From the NCBI GenBank assembly GCA_018806985.1, contig JADANN010000457.1, positions 1,860,001 through 1,924,000 on the forward strand: a DNA stretch of 64,000 nucleotides, read 5' to 3'. Position 1 is the first letter of the stretch. Each line of letters begins with the position of its first letter. Below the pieces are notes generated by a model. That model was not told the origin of the DNA. It did not search any database and was given only the letters and a program-made list of their open reading frames with translations. The translations under genes were made by a program, and so were the position numbers. This document shows, piece after piece, positions 21,701 through 31,300 of this stretch. This stretch comes from Angiostrongylus vasorum. Lineage: Eukaryota > Nematoda > Chromadorea > Rhabditida > Metastrongylidae.

Positions 21701-24557
21701 TTCACAACCTAAACAGAAGAAACAACTACCAATATTGGACTATAACTTAGTGATAAGGGTGGAGATTTTGCAATAGTTCCCCTGTCAGCTAGATATTTAG
21801 ATGACGAAAAGTCATCTTGAAGATGGTTTACTTTATCGTCCATCATCTGAGAGGGAGTTCAAAAGTAGATGCCGAAAACTGAACCACGATCGTGTCAAAA
21901 TGGCAAGGGCTGCTGGTTTAAAACCACCTGTTGTCTCTCAGATAAAAGTTGACCTACCAACATGTCCGATCTTCTACTTACTAAAACCCATAAGTTAGTA
22001 TCCAGCGGTGATCTTGCGTCTACCGATCCATCATTGTTTAAGGTTAGACCTATCATTAGCTGTGTAGACGGGCCAACGGATAGGATAACATGGCTTTTAA
22101 CCCTAATATTTATCCAGTTGCTTAACCATATTCCAGCTCACCTCATAAACACCCAAATGTTGCTAGAACGTCTACGTAACGCGTCTCCTAATAACGCGTA
22201 CGTGATGGAGTACTTCGACGTTACCGCCTTCTATACAAACGTGTCAAATGACGCTGCTATACAAGCCATCTTCGTACTCCTTACACAGCACGAAGGAGCA
22301 ATAGACATGCATGGCTTCATTTTCAGCTGCCGATGACCCTCTTAAACGAGTGCACAAATTGCTTAATCTTCGGACGCTCCAGAATATATTATGCACAAAT
22401 GAGAGAGTTCGCAATGTGGAAGTGGTTGGCACCAAGCCTTGCTGTTGCGTTCATGTCTAAAGTTGAAGCCTCAGGCTCCAGCTACTGTTGTTATATCGAC
22501 AACCATTCTGTCACCTGACCAACACAGGTGGAGATGTTTAGCGAGGAGACATCAACGAAACATTGGCTTACGTTTCTGAATTAACATTGAACTATCCAAG
22601 AATTTATGAAAGCGTAATCGCGAGTCGAATCTGGCATGGGGTGTGAGTTTTGTAAATATCTTAGCATCATGGTGGTTATATTTCATATAATACCTTGCCG
22701 TGAAAAATAATAGTAGGTAGTGAACAGAAAGCTAACATTGTGATAATTCCCGAACAGTTCCTATTTTCTGTATTACCGTGTGTTTCTTACATTGAGAAAG
22801 GAGACGTTTACTGCAAGCTACATTTATCTTTGCCTTGTAAGGTTTTCCATCGCTTTCATATGAACTTTCTGTACAAGCTTTTGAATCGTTTTCACATAAA
22901 CTTTCTGAAGAGGAGATACTCTGATATAAGTACCTGATTAACTTTTTATTCTAGTCAAGTTTCTAGAATACCCTCTTATCTGGTGTAGTTCACCGCACCT
23001 AGCATGTCTTGCTTTAAGGCAGTTCTATGAGACTGTACTAACAAAGAAACTTAATAGAATCCTCTTTTTGAGCATTAACCCTGGTTTCTACTATCAAACT
23101 ATGCGCACTGCAGAAAGAATACAGGGAGCATTACCAGTCGTCCCAGTTAGTTCGCTCAGCTAGTGCTCGTGCAGTTTCCATCTTCGTCTTGGCGCTTGTA
23201 TTCCTTGGATATCGTCACATTGTTAATATTGTATTGTTACTATTAATACAGATGATTGTGACCCAAACTTGAGATTGTGCTAGTGGCAACATCAAAGAAG
23301 TTCCGCCTGGCAAGTTTGTACAAAGCGGAGCATTCTACTTTGAGCTAGTGATTATTTGCTACTGAACACTGACTGGAAGACCTATTTTTCCACTGACCAA
23401 CTAAATAAAACTGGTTCACTACCTCTCCTTTTACCCCCTAACACGTAAAAAGAGTACTTTTGAGGAACATGTTTTGAACAGCGATCAGTATATGCACATG
23501 AAGACGGCAGAAGGAGGAACCCCTGAAATTGGCGCGGCAAATAACTATTTTCAACTACTATAGAGCATTATTTTGTTTCACTTTACTTTTCTCTTGTAAA
23601 AGCTGCTTAACCGCTCATTTTCTCATCGCTTTTTAATTAATCGGCTTTTTTCGAACTTTTTAACAGGAATCTTTTAAGTGTCAATTTATCACAAATTCCA
23701 TGAGTACGATAATTGTTTGTCGACCATGCTTGTGACAAATGTAGTCTTGATCTTACTAACAGCAGCTGTAATTTGGGGTCGCTCCTATGGTCGTGGTGAT
23801 ACATTTCATGGAATCTGTGATAAGTCGCGTTTCAAAGTAATGTTAAAATTCTATACAATCTTAGAAATCTGCAGCAGTTCGAAGAACTGAGAAACAGTGC
23901 TTTCGGAGAACATACCATGGCTATATTACAAACTTAGTACATTTGAGTGGGACTCACCTGTATTTTCTGGATGGTATACGGCGCCTAACGAGAGCGATTA
24001 TGATGAAAGAGTTTAGAATAACGCAGAACAAAAATGCGGTTGTCGAGAAGACGGGAACAACTCCAAGAACGGTAGAAGTGATCTAAAACGTGCTAGGACC
24101 TGTACTACCCAACACTCTTGTTTTCTTGGTTGGTTTTGGATTGAAGCAAAATAGCTATGCTTACTCTGCTTCATTATACGGCTTTCTCTAATTTCTAGTT
24201 TCAATCAGCAATGCATCTCAAAATAGGTAATGTGTTCCTTTTATATGAATGTGTTATATTGCCTTTAAAGCTTTTTTGTCAATTTAATTAACAAACGGAG
24301 ATCGGACTCCATGAATAAGAATAAAAAATGGAATGAAAGGTGAGGAGAACATAAAAGCATGTTCTATGTACGAACATCATTTATCCGTACCTGACTAATA
24401 CTTTCTTTCCTAGACACAGCATCTCGGTATTCTTGTGCGCTGAAGGTGCCAGCGCATTCCAGCTCCAGCATCAGGAACGACGTCATCAAATGCTCATCAC
24501 GGGTCCATGCGACTTGGTCACTAGCAAGCAAGTCGATATACGGTAGAAACCCGGCGA
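15571..24557 (-). CDS. Seven-transmembrane receptor-like (GPCR) gene, eight exons
   Basis: The exons, in gene order, are 24391-24557, 23958-24082, 20362-20530, 20137-20314, 19207-19360, 18697-18829, 17762-17945 and 15571-15732. The last six join in a single frame (326 codons); the first two also join each other. The protein has a polar N-terminal part, a TM1-like segment (VFSTTAFLFCVILNSFIIIA), several more hydrophobic segments, and after the third or so an LRQLSVTRPY string at the place of the DRY motif. Then come an extracellular LCSYEEC, a TM followed by a Lys-rich loop (PELTKKKMHRF), and last a TM exon followed by a basic tail. This fits an integral membrane G-protein-coupled receptor; subfamily and ligand are unknown. 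Exons 2 and 3 do not match in phase (2 versus 1), so a small exon between 20530 and 23958 is missing. The start and the last exon were not found. Confidence 0.7.
15890..16640 (-). mobile_element. Penelope-like element 3' part, minus strand
   Basis: Reverse-complement sequence at about 16222-16640 encodes broken fragments of the C-terminal region typical of Penelope-like elements (RIKEHLVGKRK, PLGTHSTQRHNGEHFEV, RVAILTN), which is the GIY-YIG endonuclease area. The 3' end at 15890-16063 carries a hammerhead-like core and an A-rich tail. Stops and frameshifts show it is dead. Confidence 0.65.
16001..16031 (-). ncRNA. Hammerhead-like ribozyme core in Penelope-like 3' end
   Basis: The minus strand reads CTGAGGA, then GGCG-loop-CGCC able to form stem II, then GAAAC. 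This matches the hammerhead core pattern CUGANGA / stem II / GAAA, known from Penelope-like elements. One extra base lies between CUGANGA and stem II, and stems I and III were not verified, so activity is unknown. Confidence 0.45.
16715..17040 (+). mobile_element. Penelope-like element 3' end, plus strand
   Basis: 16719-16880 is the inverted counterpart of 15890-16063: same gctctgaggaaggcg, cgaaacgtcagcttgttcgtg and ataaagaataaaaaataac strings. The two ends face away from a shared Penelope-like body fragment. The boundary near 17040 is judged by similarity to the copy ending near 36790. Confidence 0.6.
16749..16774 (+). ncRNA. Hammerhead-like ribozyme core
   Basis: Plus strand: CTGAGGA, A, GGCG, AAATC, CGCC, GAAAC. 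The conserved catalytic core strings are all present, with a 4-bp stem II. Same one-base insertion before stem II as in the other copies. Confidence 0.45.
17762..17945 (-). CDS. Receptor-like gene exon: Lys-rich loop and TM segment
   Basis: The acceptor is ggaaattccag and the donor is ACG|GTAAGA. One base completes the codon from exon 18697-18829. It encodes MHNEPELTKKKMHRF, then GLYSLISTIILVGVLLVMHN and WLYSSIRSSQKKHCDIVT, fitting intracellular loop 3 and TM6 of a GPCR. Confidence 0.8.
18125..18420 (-). repeat. SINE-like element, minus strand
   Basis: Reverse complement of the family: aaggataaagctctcggcgttgatc at its 3' end, then gaatgcatacctggcctttac, and a head with ggaatcgatcccc and ggagggcgccctc. 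It lies in an intron of the receptor-like gene. Confidence 0.7.
18697..18829 (-). CDS. Receptor-like gene exon: extracellular Cys loop and TM segment
   Basis: The acceptor is cctttcag and the donor is GAGAA|GTGAGC (phase 2 out, which matches the next exon). It encodes CSYEECQKP, then LLVVAICVIAAFILFIPL and CYGAVLYQLKTVAYSE. Two cysteines precede the TM segment, as in an extracellular loop 2. Confidence 0.8.
19207..19360 (-). CDS. Receptor-like gene exon: DRY-like region and TM segment
   Basis: The acceptor is ttttgtttag and the donor is GAAC|GTAAGT. It begins LSVTRPYDFKSMW (after LRQ of the previous exon) and continues RRLAIIETIIWLVSVLYAAI to DPADSKE. The phase-1 end joins the next exon to give a Leu. 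Confidence 0.8.
20137..20314 (-). CDS. Receptor-like gene exon: TM2-TM3 region
   Basis: The acceptor is tccattatag and the donor is CAG|GTGAGA; 59 full codons. It encodes VVLSRIVADLFSCSLFCAVS, then YAILALFFFTVTFGF and HLLIIALRQ, the run into the DRY-like position. Confidence 0.8.
20362..20530 (-). CDS. Receptor-like gene exon with hydrophobic segment
   Basis: The acceptor is tctttccag and the donor is TCTAA|GTAGCT; phase 1 in, phase 2 out. It encodes LLGINFLAYKMIVGLVSPFT, then VVLCTPSITLQLP and SIAINEKS. The upstream neighbour at 23958 ends in phase 2, so one small exon is missing between them. Confidence 0.7.
20705..21300. repeat. Dispersed repeat family 2 and adjoining GC-rich remnant
   Basis: 20705-20900 matches 31495-31720 and 33673-33900 (tatacgaccc, cgtatcccagtacttc, ttcttcacgaatgtcatcgaatg). 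The GC-rich remainder to 21300 contains a 142-codon plus-strand frame that I do not accept as a gene because its first part is repeat sequence. Short minus-strand pieces of other repeats sit at 20565-20665. Confidence 0.5.
21780..22500 (+). mobile_element. Penelope-like element reverse transcriptase fragment
   Basis: Plus-strand frames encode YLLKPIS/TKTHKLVSSG, then PSLFKVRPIISCVDGPTD, then YFDVTAFYTNVSNDAAIQAI and, after a further break near 22333, LLNECTNCLIF and APSLAVAFMSKVE. The order matches the reverse transcriptase of Penelope-like elements (motif A Asp is kept in FDVT). Frameshifts near 21970 and 22335 and loss of the N- and C-terminal parts show it is dead. It lies in the largest receptor-gene intron. 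Confidence 0.75.
22685..22743 (-). repeat. Dispersed repeat family 3, short fragment
   Basis: The reverse complement reads atcacaatgttagctttctg, then ttcactacctactattattt, matching the 3' block of family 3 (see 56540-56930). Confidence 0.4.
23958..24082 (-). CDS. Receptor-like gene exon: TM1
   Basis: The acceptor is aacgttttag|ATC and the donor is TACAG|GTGAGT; 41 codons plus two bases. It encodes ITSTVLGVVPVFSTTAFLFC, then VILNSFIIIALVRRRIPSRK, a hydrophobic helix followed by basic residues. Confidence 0.75.
24391..24557 (-). CDS. Receptor-like gene exon: N-terminal region
   Basis: The acceptor is catttcacaag and the donor is CAG|GTACGG; two bases plus 55 codons, joining the TM1 exon in phase 0. 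It encodes AGFLPYIDLLASDQVAWTRD, then EHLMTSFLMLELECAG and AQEYRDAVSRKES. Upstream exons including the start were not found; a minus-strand frame at about 27330-27480 (EFMNATGRNNLPLLSL) was considered but its phase does not fit. Confidence 0.65.
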
Positions 24558-24559
24558 CT

Positions 24560-26690
24560 TGTGAAATGCAATAGTGCGATTATATTATGATAAATAAGGA
24601 GCATGCTACAGCCAAACATCATAGGACTAGAAATAACCAGCGGTTTTGACAAAGGAGTATTTCTTCTTTTCTTGAGCTACTCTTCTCAATGGTCTACCGC
24701 TTTATCGCGCCTGCGCGGTGCTCATGTATATACAAATCTGACAAGGAGCTCAACCCAAGGAGTACCACGAGAGTGAGTATTTCGGCATTGTATCCGCGAT
24801 CTCATTTAAAAGTAAACCTATGACATAGTGGACCCCCTACTCGTATCTATGCCTAAGGCAAAAAAGTTTGAAAAAAGTGCAGCACACCAAATTTGAAACA
24901 CTGTACCTATACCTCCAACTATCATTCAATAATTAAGAGATCAGAGTTGATACAGGCGACATTGACCAATTTTGTTACTTTAACTATTCTAAGCTTCATT
25001 CGACTTGCTGTATTGGCCTTGATCGGTATAGTGGAGTAATAGCAGAAATAACTCCTTTAGTGAAAGACTCTTAACAAGACGGCAAGCCTCGCTCCAAAAA
25101 TTAAACATGTTGTCAAAGAAAAGGAACGAATCAAATTGTAGAAGTTCAGAGAAGCGCACAGTAGGTGAAGACGGGTCATCTAAGCTATATCTAAAAGTAA
25201 TTAATACAGAGTAATTAACGTTGATTTCGTTTCTTGACATTCGTCATGAGGAAATGAATGAATTGTGAGACATAGGGTAAAGGCGCCTGAATACAAATGG
25301 GTGATCGGTGCGGAGGTGGTACGAATGGACAATCGTATGCAATGACGTACTCAAGCGACAATGTAAATAAAGAAAAATCGCAAAGGATTCTTCAAACAAG
25401 CGGTTATTTGAAAGAAAGGCTATTGCCTACTTAATGGATGTTAAAACTAGTAATGCTCATATACACAGATGATGAAAGTGGAAAAAACATCATGATTTTG
25501 AGCCGTCAATGATGGTCTGACCAGATTCAGACCATGGTTCTTGTCACGTTCAACTCGCTCCGTTCACATTTTCAGAAACTGAGTTATTTGAATTGATATT
25601 TCTGCGTGACTATCCCATAGTTAAGCGTGTTTAAAAAATTTTTTACCATACCCTGATGAAATTATTTGGAGTGGTTCACTAATCGGGGTGGACATGTTCT
25701 TGAGTGGGCGAACTACGATTTAAAATAAGAGGCTCATCTCCTATCGATAGGGCCCCATAAAGTCAAAAACATCGTGACATTTATATCAGTAGGATCAACT
25801 AGGAAAGAATCGTTGCTGCCCCCCTGTTGACGCTTTAATACAGTTACTTGGGGAGCTGCATGAACAAAAATCACCTGACAAACAATTCACCAGGCTTAAC
25901 TACACTGGAGTCAGAAGAGTATCTTGTGCCGTCATTGAAGTTCCTTCGTAGCAGAATATCCACAAGTTTCACACGCGTGCTGTAGAGAAGACCGCAATCA
26001 AGGAGATCAACATATGCTAATTATTCGATAGGATCGTTGTTGGAGAAAATCCACGAATTCTCGGTGATGCTTGCTTCGCTATGTCTTCATCCTTTATGCA
26101 TTTCGTTATCTCAAACGAGATTCATCTCACCCGATCATTGCCGTTTTCGATGTTATTCATCAGAACAAAGTCAGAATTGCTAATTTCTGATCGCTAACTT
26201 GCGAGCTTCATGAGATTAATTTAGCTGTGTTGTTTAACCAGTTGGTGAAAGTGATCACCAGCGAAAAACCCTTGGCATAAATTTATTGTTGAGAGTTTCA
26301 GTGCTAGTGTATGGGAGGCCAGTGCAAATGAGTGCAGAAACGGGAAGCTTGAATTCTGGTTTAGAGAACCAAAACAAAAAATGGTAACCATTCTACTGAT
26401 CTACTAAGACAGAATCCAATTATCAAAAATGAGAGCAAAATGTCTGAACATGGGAACCACTTAACAGCACGACGTATGCGAAGATCGATCACATTCTGGC
26501 AAACTGGGAAGTAGCCAGCCACCTTGACACCTTGGCAGTAACATCATTCCGTGCTGAATCCGACCAAGCCGTTCCTACATAAGAGCCTATAGCAGAGCAC
26601 CAGAAACTGTTAGATCAAAACTCAAATGCCGGCGCTCACTTGTTCGTTCCACATAACATTCCTGTCAATATGTATCCTTACCTTGATAAG
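24560..26690. other. Stretch without recognised genes
   Basis: It lies between the most 5' receptor-gene exon seen and a hammerhead-type repeat. Frames are short and unrecognised. It could hold the promoter and first exon of the receptor gene, but no site can be supported. Confidence 0.35.
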
Positions 26691-26840
26691 TTTACACAAG
26701 GTTGCTAAATAATGTTTATTTACGGCTGATGTTTCGACGGTTTCATCTTCATCAGTGCCGATGGTCCCAGTCGATGGTCCACAGTCGTTCGCGTTCTCAA
26801 GGTGGCGTCTTCATCGCGCATTGAGCTGGATCTTTCTCAG
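26690..26840 (-). repeat. Penelope-related repeat with hammerhead-like core
   Basis: The minus strand at 26732-26755 reads CTGATGA, then AGATG-AAAC-CGTC, then GAAAC. The flanking catcggcactgatgaag and gatggtcccagtcgatggtcc strings match the repeats at 40600-40700 and 59530-59600. Confidence 0.5.
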
Positions 26841-28344
26841 TTGAGCATCTCTCTCTAATGAGGCATATTCACCCGGCGATGCTCTTTTTATACAAGAAGG
26901 TTCTTGTCGATAGCGGTGATTGTCATGTGATAACCATTTGTTTTTTTCGGACAAAAATTCCTGCCGTTTTGACACAAAAATTCAATGGTGGTTGTCACCT
27001 CACTAAGAAAATCTTGGACACTCTGACTGAACCTTTTGGACCATGTCCTCTGAATTATAGACAGTACTGACAATTCAAAGCTGAACTAGTCCGACTAGAA
27101 ATACGGGAAGGGCATGGTATTCTCGATTCAGAGTAATACACACCCTAAGTACCAGGAAGGTGAATGCGCCATGCGGTCTGAGGAGGTGATGATGTATGGA
27201 TGAGAACAGCAGGGCCGACTACAAGAAAGTGGATTCTCCGAGATGGGCTTCTGTAAATGTGCGAACGTCTTTGGAGTACACATCAAATAACTATACTTGC
27301 TGTTAGGGAACGACTAATGATGATGGAATGACATCGGAATACTTGCAGAAGTTGTCATGGACGAAATATCCATCGTTATGGACGCGATCGACATCGAGCG
27401 AAAGCAATGGAAGATTGTTACGCCCTGTAGCATTCATGAACTCGAGATATCCAAGCATCCAGATAAGTATAACGGAGAGTCAAGTTCTGATTAGCTTATA
27501 CCTTTCGGGTTTATCGCAATTTGCAATCCGGCTCACCAGAATACGTTTTTTATTCCCAACTTCTCCTCTTGTTCAAATTTCTTGCTAAGATCTCCCCATT
27601 CTACACTACTTCATACGAAATAGAATAGATTCTCATAAATTCTTCTTATCAGAATCGCCTCATCACTTCTGGACGATGTCCACCTATCCATGGAAACAGC
27701 CATAACTTATTTCTGAATCCAAAAACGGCGTGGAGTGCACATGACGTCGACTCTTCCACAGGTAATTAATAAGGCTACGAACTAGGTACGTGGAGGAAAA
27801 AGCTTATTAGGAAGAAATATTGTCCAAGAAACACCAACTGAACACCAGGAATATCTGGCCAGTAATATGTGGCTCATATTATTTATGAAAACGAGCCATC
27901 CAAGTCCTCAAGTTTAAGAGCTTCTTAGAAATCCACTCTTAGAGTTTCGCAACATCGGTTAGTTGAACCACACTTAGATCTCCAGAAGTTAACAAAATAG
28001 ATAACAAACTTTTTAAAGCACTTCATTATGTTTCAAGCATTGCACATAAATAATATAACACCTCTTTCTTTCACAGATCGTATCCGATCTGAACAACAGA
28101 ACTTCCCTTAAAAGGACACAAGTGGAAGATAGCATGGCAACATTATTGAGCAGAATGTAAGGTTTCTAATCGTTTTCCAATGGCGAAACAGACCCTTTGA
28201 ACTATTAAATGAAAAAAAAAAATAAAGCATAGACCGATTGTCAAATAATGCTGCATAAAAGCTACAGAACAACGATGACAACGAAAGGCACTTGTACGGT
28301 AAAGATGATTATGGACGAAGCACGATTTCTGTTTCCGATGGCGG

Positions 28345-28380
28345 TTACGGTTCTATTGCGAACGGTGAACCAGGGATCTC
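28345..28380 (-). CDS. Filamin terminal exon (11 codons and stop)
   Basis: The acceptor is gttcttttttag|GAG. It encodes [11 protein letters not shown] and TAA, completing the KYGDE of the previous exon to the filamin signature KYGxEHIPGSPF. Another frame here is open longer but is a shadow. No AATAAA was found within 250 bases after the stop. Confidence 0.85.
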   Translation of the reverse strand, partial: EIPGSPFAIEP

Positions 28381-31300
28381 CTAAAAAAGAACAGTGCCAG
28401 AAATAACACCCATAACATATATCAATAGTAACGTAATTGTAAATAGGTAGAAAAGCTGAGAACACAGTCGGAGGTCATATGGAACCAATACTACAATTTT
28501 TTGCTTCCTTAGCAAAACAAAATAAAATGATATTAAGTCATTCGGAAATTAACGGCAAATTTTAACCTGTACTTTCCAAAGTGGCAAATCTCAGCTTAAA
28601 ATAAAGCTTATTAATAGGAATAAAGACCATTATAGCCTATACATTCTTACCAATCAGAAAAGAGTTATTCTCTTTTACCAGTTGCACAAAAATGGAGGCT
28701 TCTGGAGACCACGAATTCGTCGACAGCAGTTTTGGGCTCGGATGGGTCTCTGAGGCTTTTTCCTCACAGGAAGTTGTCGAGATGCTTGAAGGTAAAACTT
28801 CTGTCTAATATGGTGCACGATGCAGAGTTTCTTAGTACAGCTCGCTCAACTTTTTCTGCGTCAGTATTGGGACGTGTTACCGATTCAATCAGTATCCAGC
28901 AGCGATGTTATTCGACCTTCCAATTTTATTCAGCTGCTTCAAAACAGTTGAGATGGTTACAATGAGATTTTTTTGCAAGTTTTCGAATAACTGTGCGTGC
29001 AATCGCATCCACCGAAGGCTTCAAATCAACATCGTCCTCGTCCGTTTCCTCTTTCACCTTGAACATCGCTATTCCTTACAGTGAAATTTATGAAACCAAC
29101 GTTGCACTGAGCATTCGTTAAGACTTCGCGGAACTAAATTGCCGAATCCGCCGTCTCGACATCTCATATTCTAACATCTAAATGTCCACTTTCTCATTGT
29201 TAAAATATGTACCCGCATAGGCTGATCTAACCCATCAAAATTGTCAACAATACTATTTATATTGCAATTCAACAATGACATGTAATGGAACAACATTCGA
29301 AAAAAACAGTAGTGCTAAAAGATATATAAGAAAAGAAAGAAAAAGAAGAAAGAGAAAGAAATAACAGATATAAGTGAAATTACGGTCTGCAACATTTCAA
29401 CAGGTTCAAAAAATCGCCTATTTTCAATGCTATTTGTGGTACAGCACACCTAAATGTTTGCCCAAATATCCAAAACCAGTGGCAAAAAACGGTTACCACA
29501 AATGTCAATGAAACAGTAAAAACCTCGTCTCCGTATTTGATGAAAATGAATCCCTTAACGCGTTCCGGCACTTTATATGTGACAATATAGTGACCACTGC
29601 CTTGGTGCTTAACAACAACTTCGTCACATGGTCCTTTGGTTGTAACCACACCGACCATTAGAATATTCGGTCCAGCTGCACCAGTGTCGATCGTGAACAT
29701 TGCTGGTCTTCCAGGAAAGAATTTGTTCAGCCCTGCACCTTTCGCCTCCACCTAGAACAATACGGATCCATAATATTGAATCTTTCCCTACCAGAATTGT
29801 CTGCTTTGAAGTGTTCCCGATACTGAAATGAACTAAGACGAATAGATCCACGATTCTTATTTCATTTTGTATGCAGAGTTAATAATCGAGGATTGGACTT
29901 CACCTCTGCACTGGGTATTTCTTTGATAACTGAGGAATCTATCTAAATTCTACAGCAATAGGAAAATAGAAGTTACTGCAATCCATTTTATTCTTCGCTT
30001 CACCTTGCTAGCATCTCCTTTATATTCAGGAACCGTGGCGACGGTTCCTTTTGATGTTTTGGCCACGGCATCAATTTTAACAAGAGACGTTTCATTGTAG
30101 CCATTTCCTCCTAACAATTTTCCTTCCACAGGAATCTTGAATGGAGACCCAGGAATGTGAATACCTTAACGACATCACTAATTTGAGGGACACGTATTTT
30201 TATGAGATGACTACATTATAATGAAAACAAATTATAATAAAACCGTCGCACCATTATATTTGATGGCAGCGTAGTAGTCTCCAGGAGCTAGTGGAGTATA
30301 CCGTACTTTGTAACCAAGTTCAAGCTCATATGCATCCAGAGTCGCTTTGCTCGGGCCGTCTAGTTGAACATTGAGAATCCCAGCCCCAGCATTGGCAGTG
30401 CGTACAATAAATTCACATTTCTGTCCGGTAACGCCCTTCTTGATACCATCTCCAATTACGCTGATTGCAGTTGGATCGCATTCATCACGGCCACCAACCC
30501 TCAGGCGGAATGGAGAATCCCTCATCGGTGCGCCATCCAGAGTTACGTGTATGTAGTGGTTTCCACTCTAGAAATAAGAGCAATTTAGAAATATAACAAC
30601 GCACACCCTCTTTCGTCCAGGCTGACAAAAACATGCGTTCCATTTCGTGAAATGATCCCTGAACTTTGTATACTTTTCACTGCATTCTATTTCGCCGCGT
30701 CGTAAACAAATCTCAAAAAAATGTTCACTTAATGTGTCTGTACTGAAGATATACGCGTATCCAATATCCCTAATGAATGAGTCAACATGCTCGTTTTCTC
30801 CAGCCTATAACAACTTCCTCATTCACTGGCATAATAGTGAGCCGAATGCAACATGGTGAGACGATGTCGCTCCTCAAAAATCACTGAAGCGTATCTCTTA
30901 AGAAAGTGCGCCGATGAGCAACAATAATAGATAAGTGCAGAGCGAGCAAGTACTGGATTATTATCGTTTCTTCTTCTATCGACTATGGAAGTGCTCAAAC
31001 AAAGTCTATACTTTTCTTTGGACCCTGTCAGTTTCCGTGAGGTCTTGCCAGCTCGCTCAGTTGCAGCGCAGAAGTTACGAGTGCTCTGCAATACATACTG
31101 AATGCATCGCTGGTTCGATCCCATGCCTCAGACTTACCAAGCATTTCATCGCTTCGGGTCCGAAAATTGGTACAACACCTGTCTGTGAGGACAGCAACAC
31201 AACTTGATACATCGGCAAGATACCACAAGTTCTGTAAGCAAGATATGTCCAAGGCATGGTACATCCTTTAGGGATTGATCAACATCGAACACTATCTTTA

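Noticed and set aside
27330..27480. Minus-strand frame MLGYLEFMNATGRNNLPLL..., considered as the first exon of the receptor-like gene
   Set aside because: No donor in the required phase 1 was found, and the distance to the next exon is about 2.8 kb; kept only as an idea.
28262..28465. 67-codon minus-strand frame resembling a membrane protein
   Set aside because: It is a shadow frame; the real frame through the same acceptor gives [11 protein letters not shown] and a stop, completing filamin.
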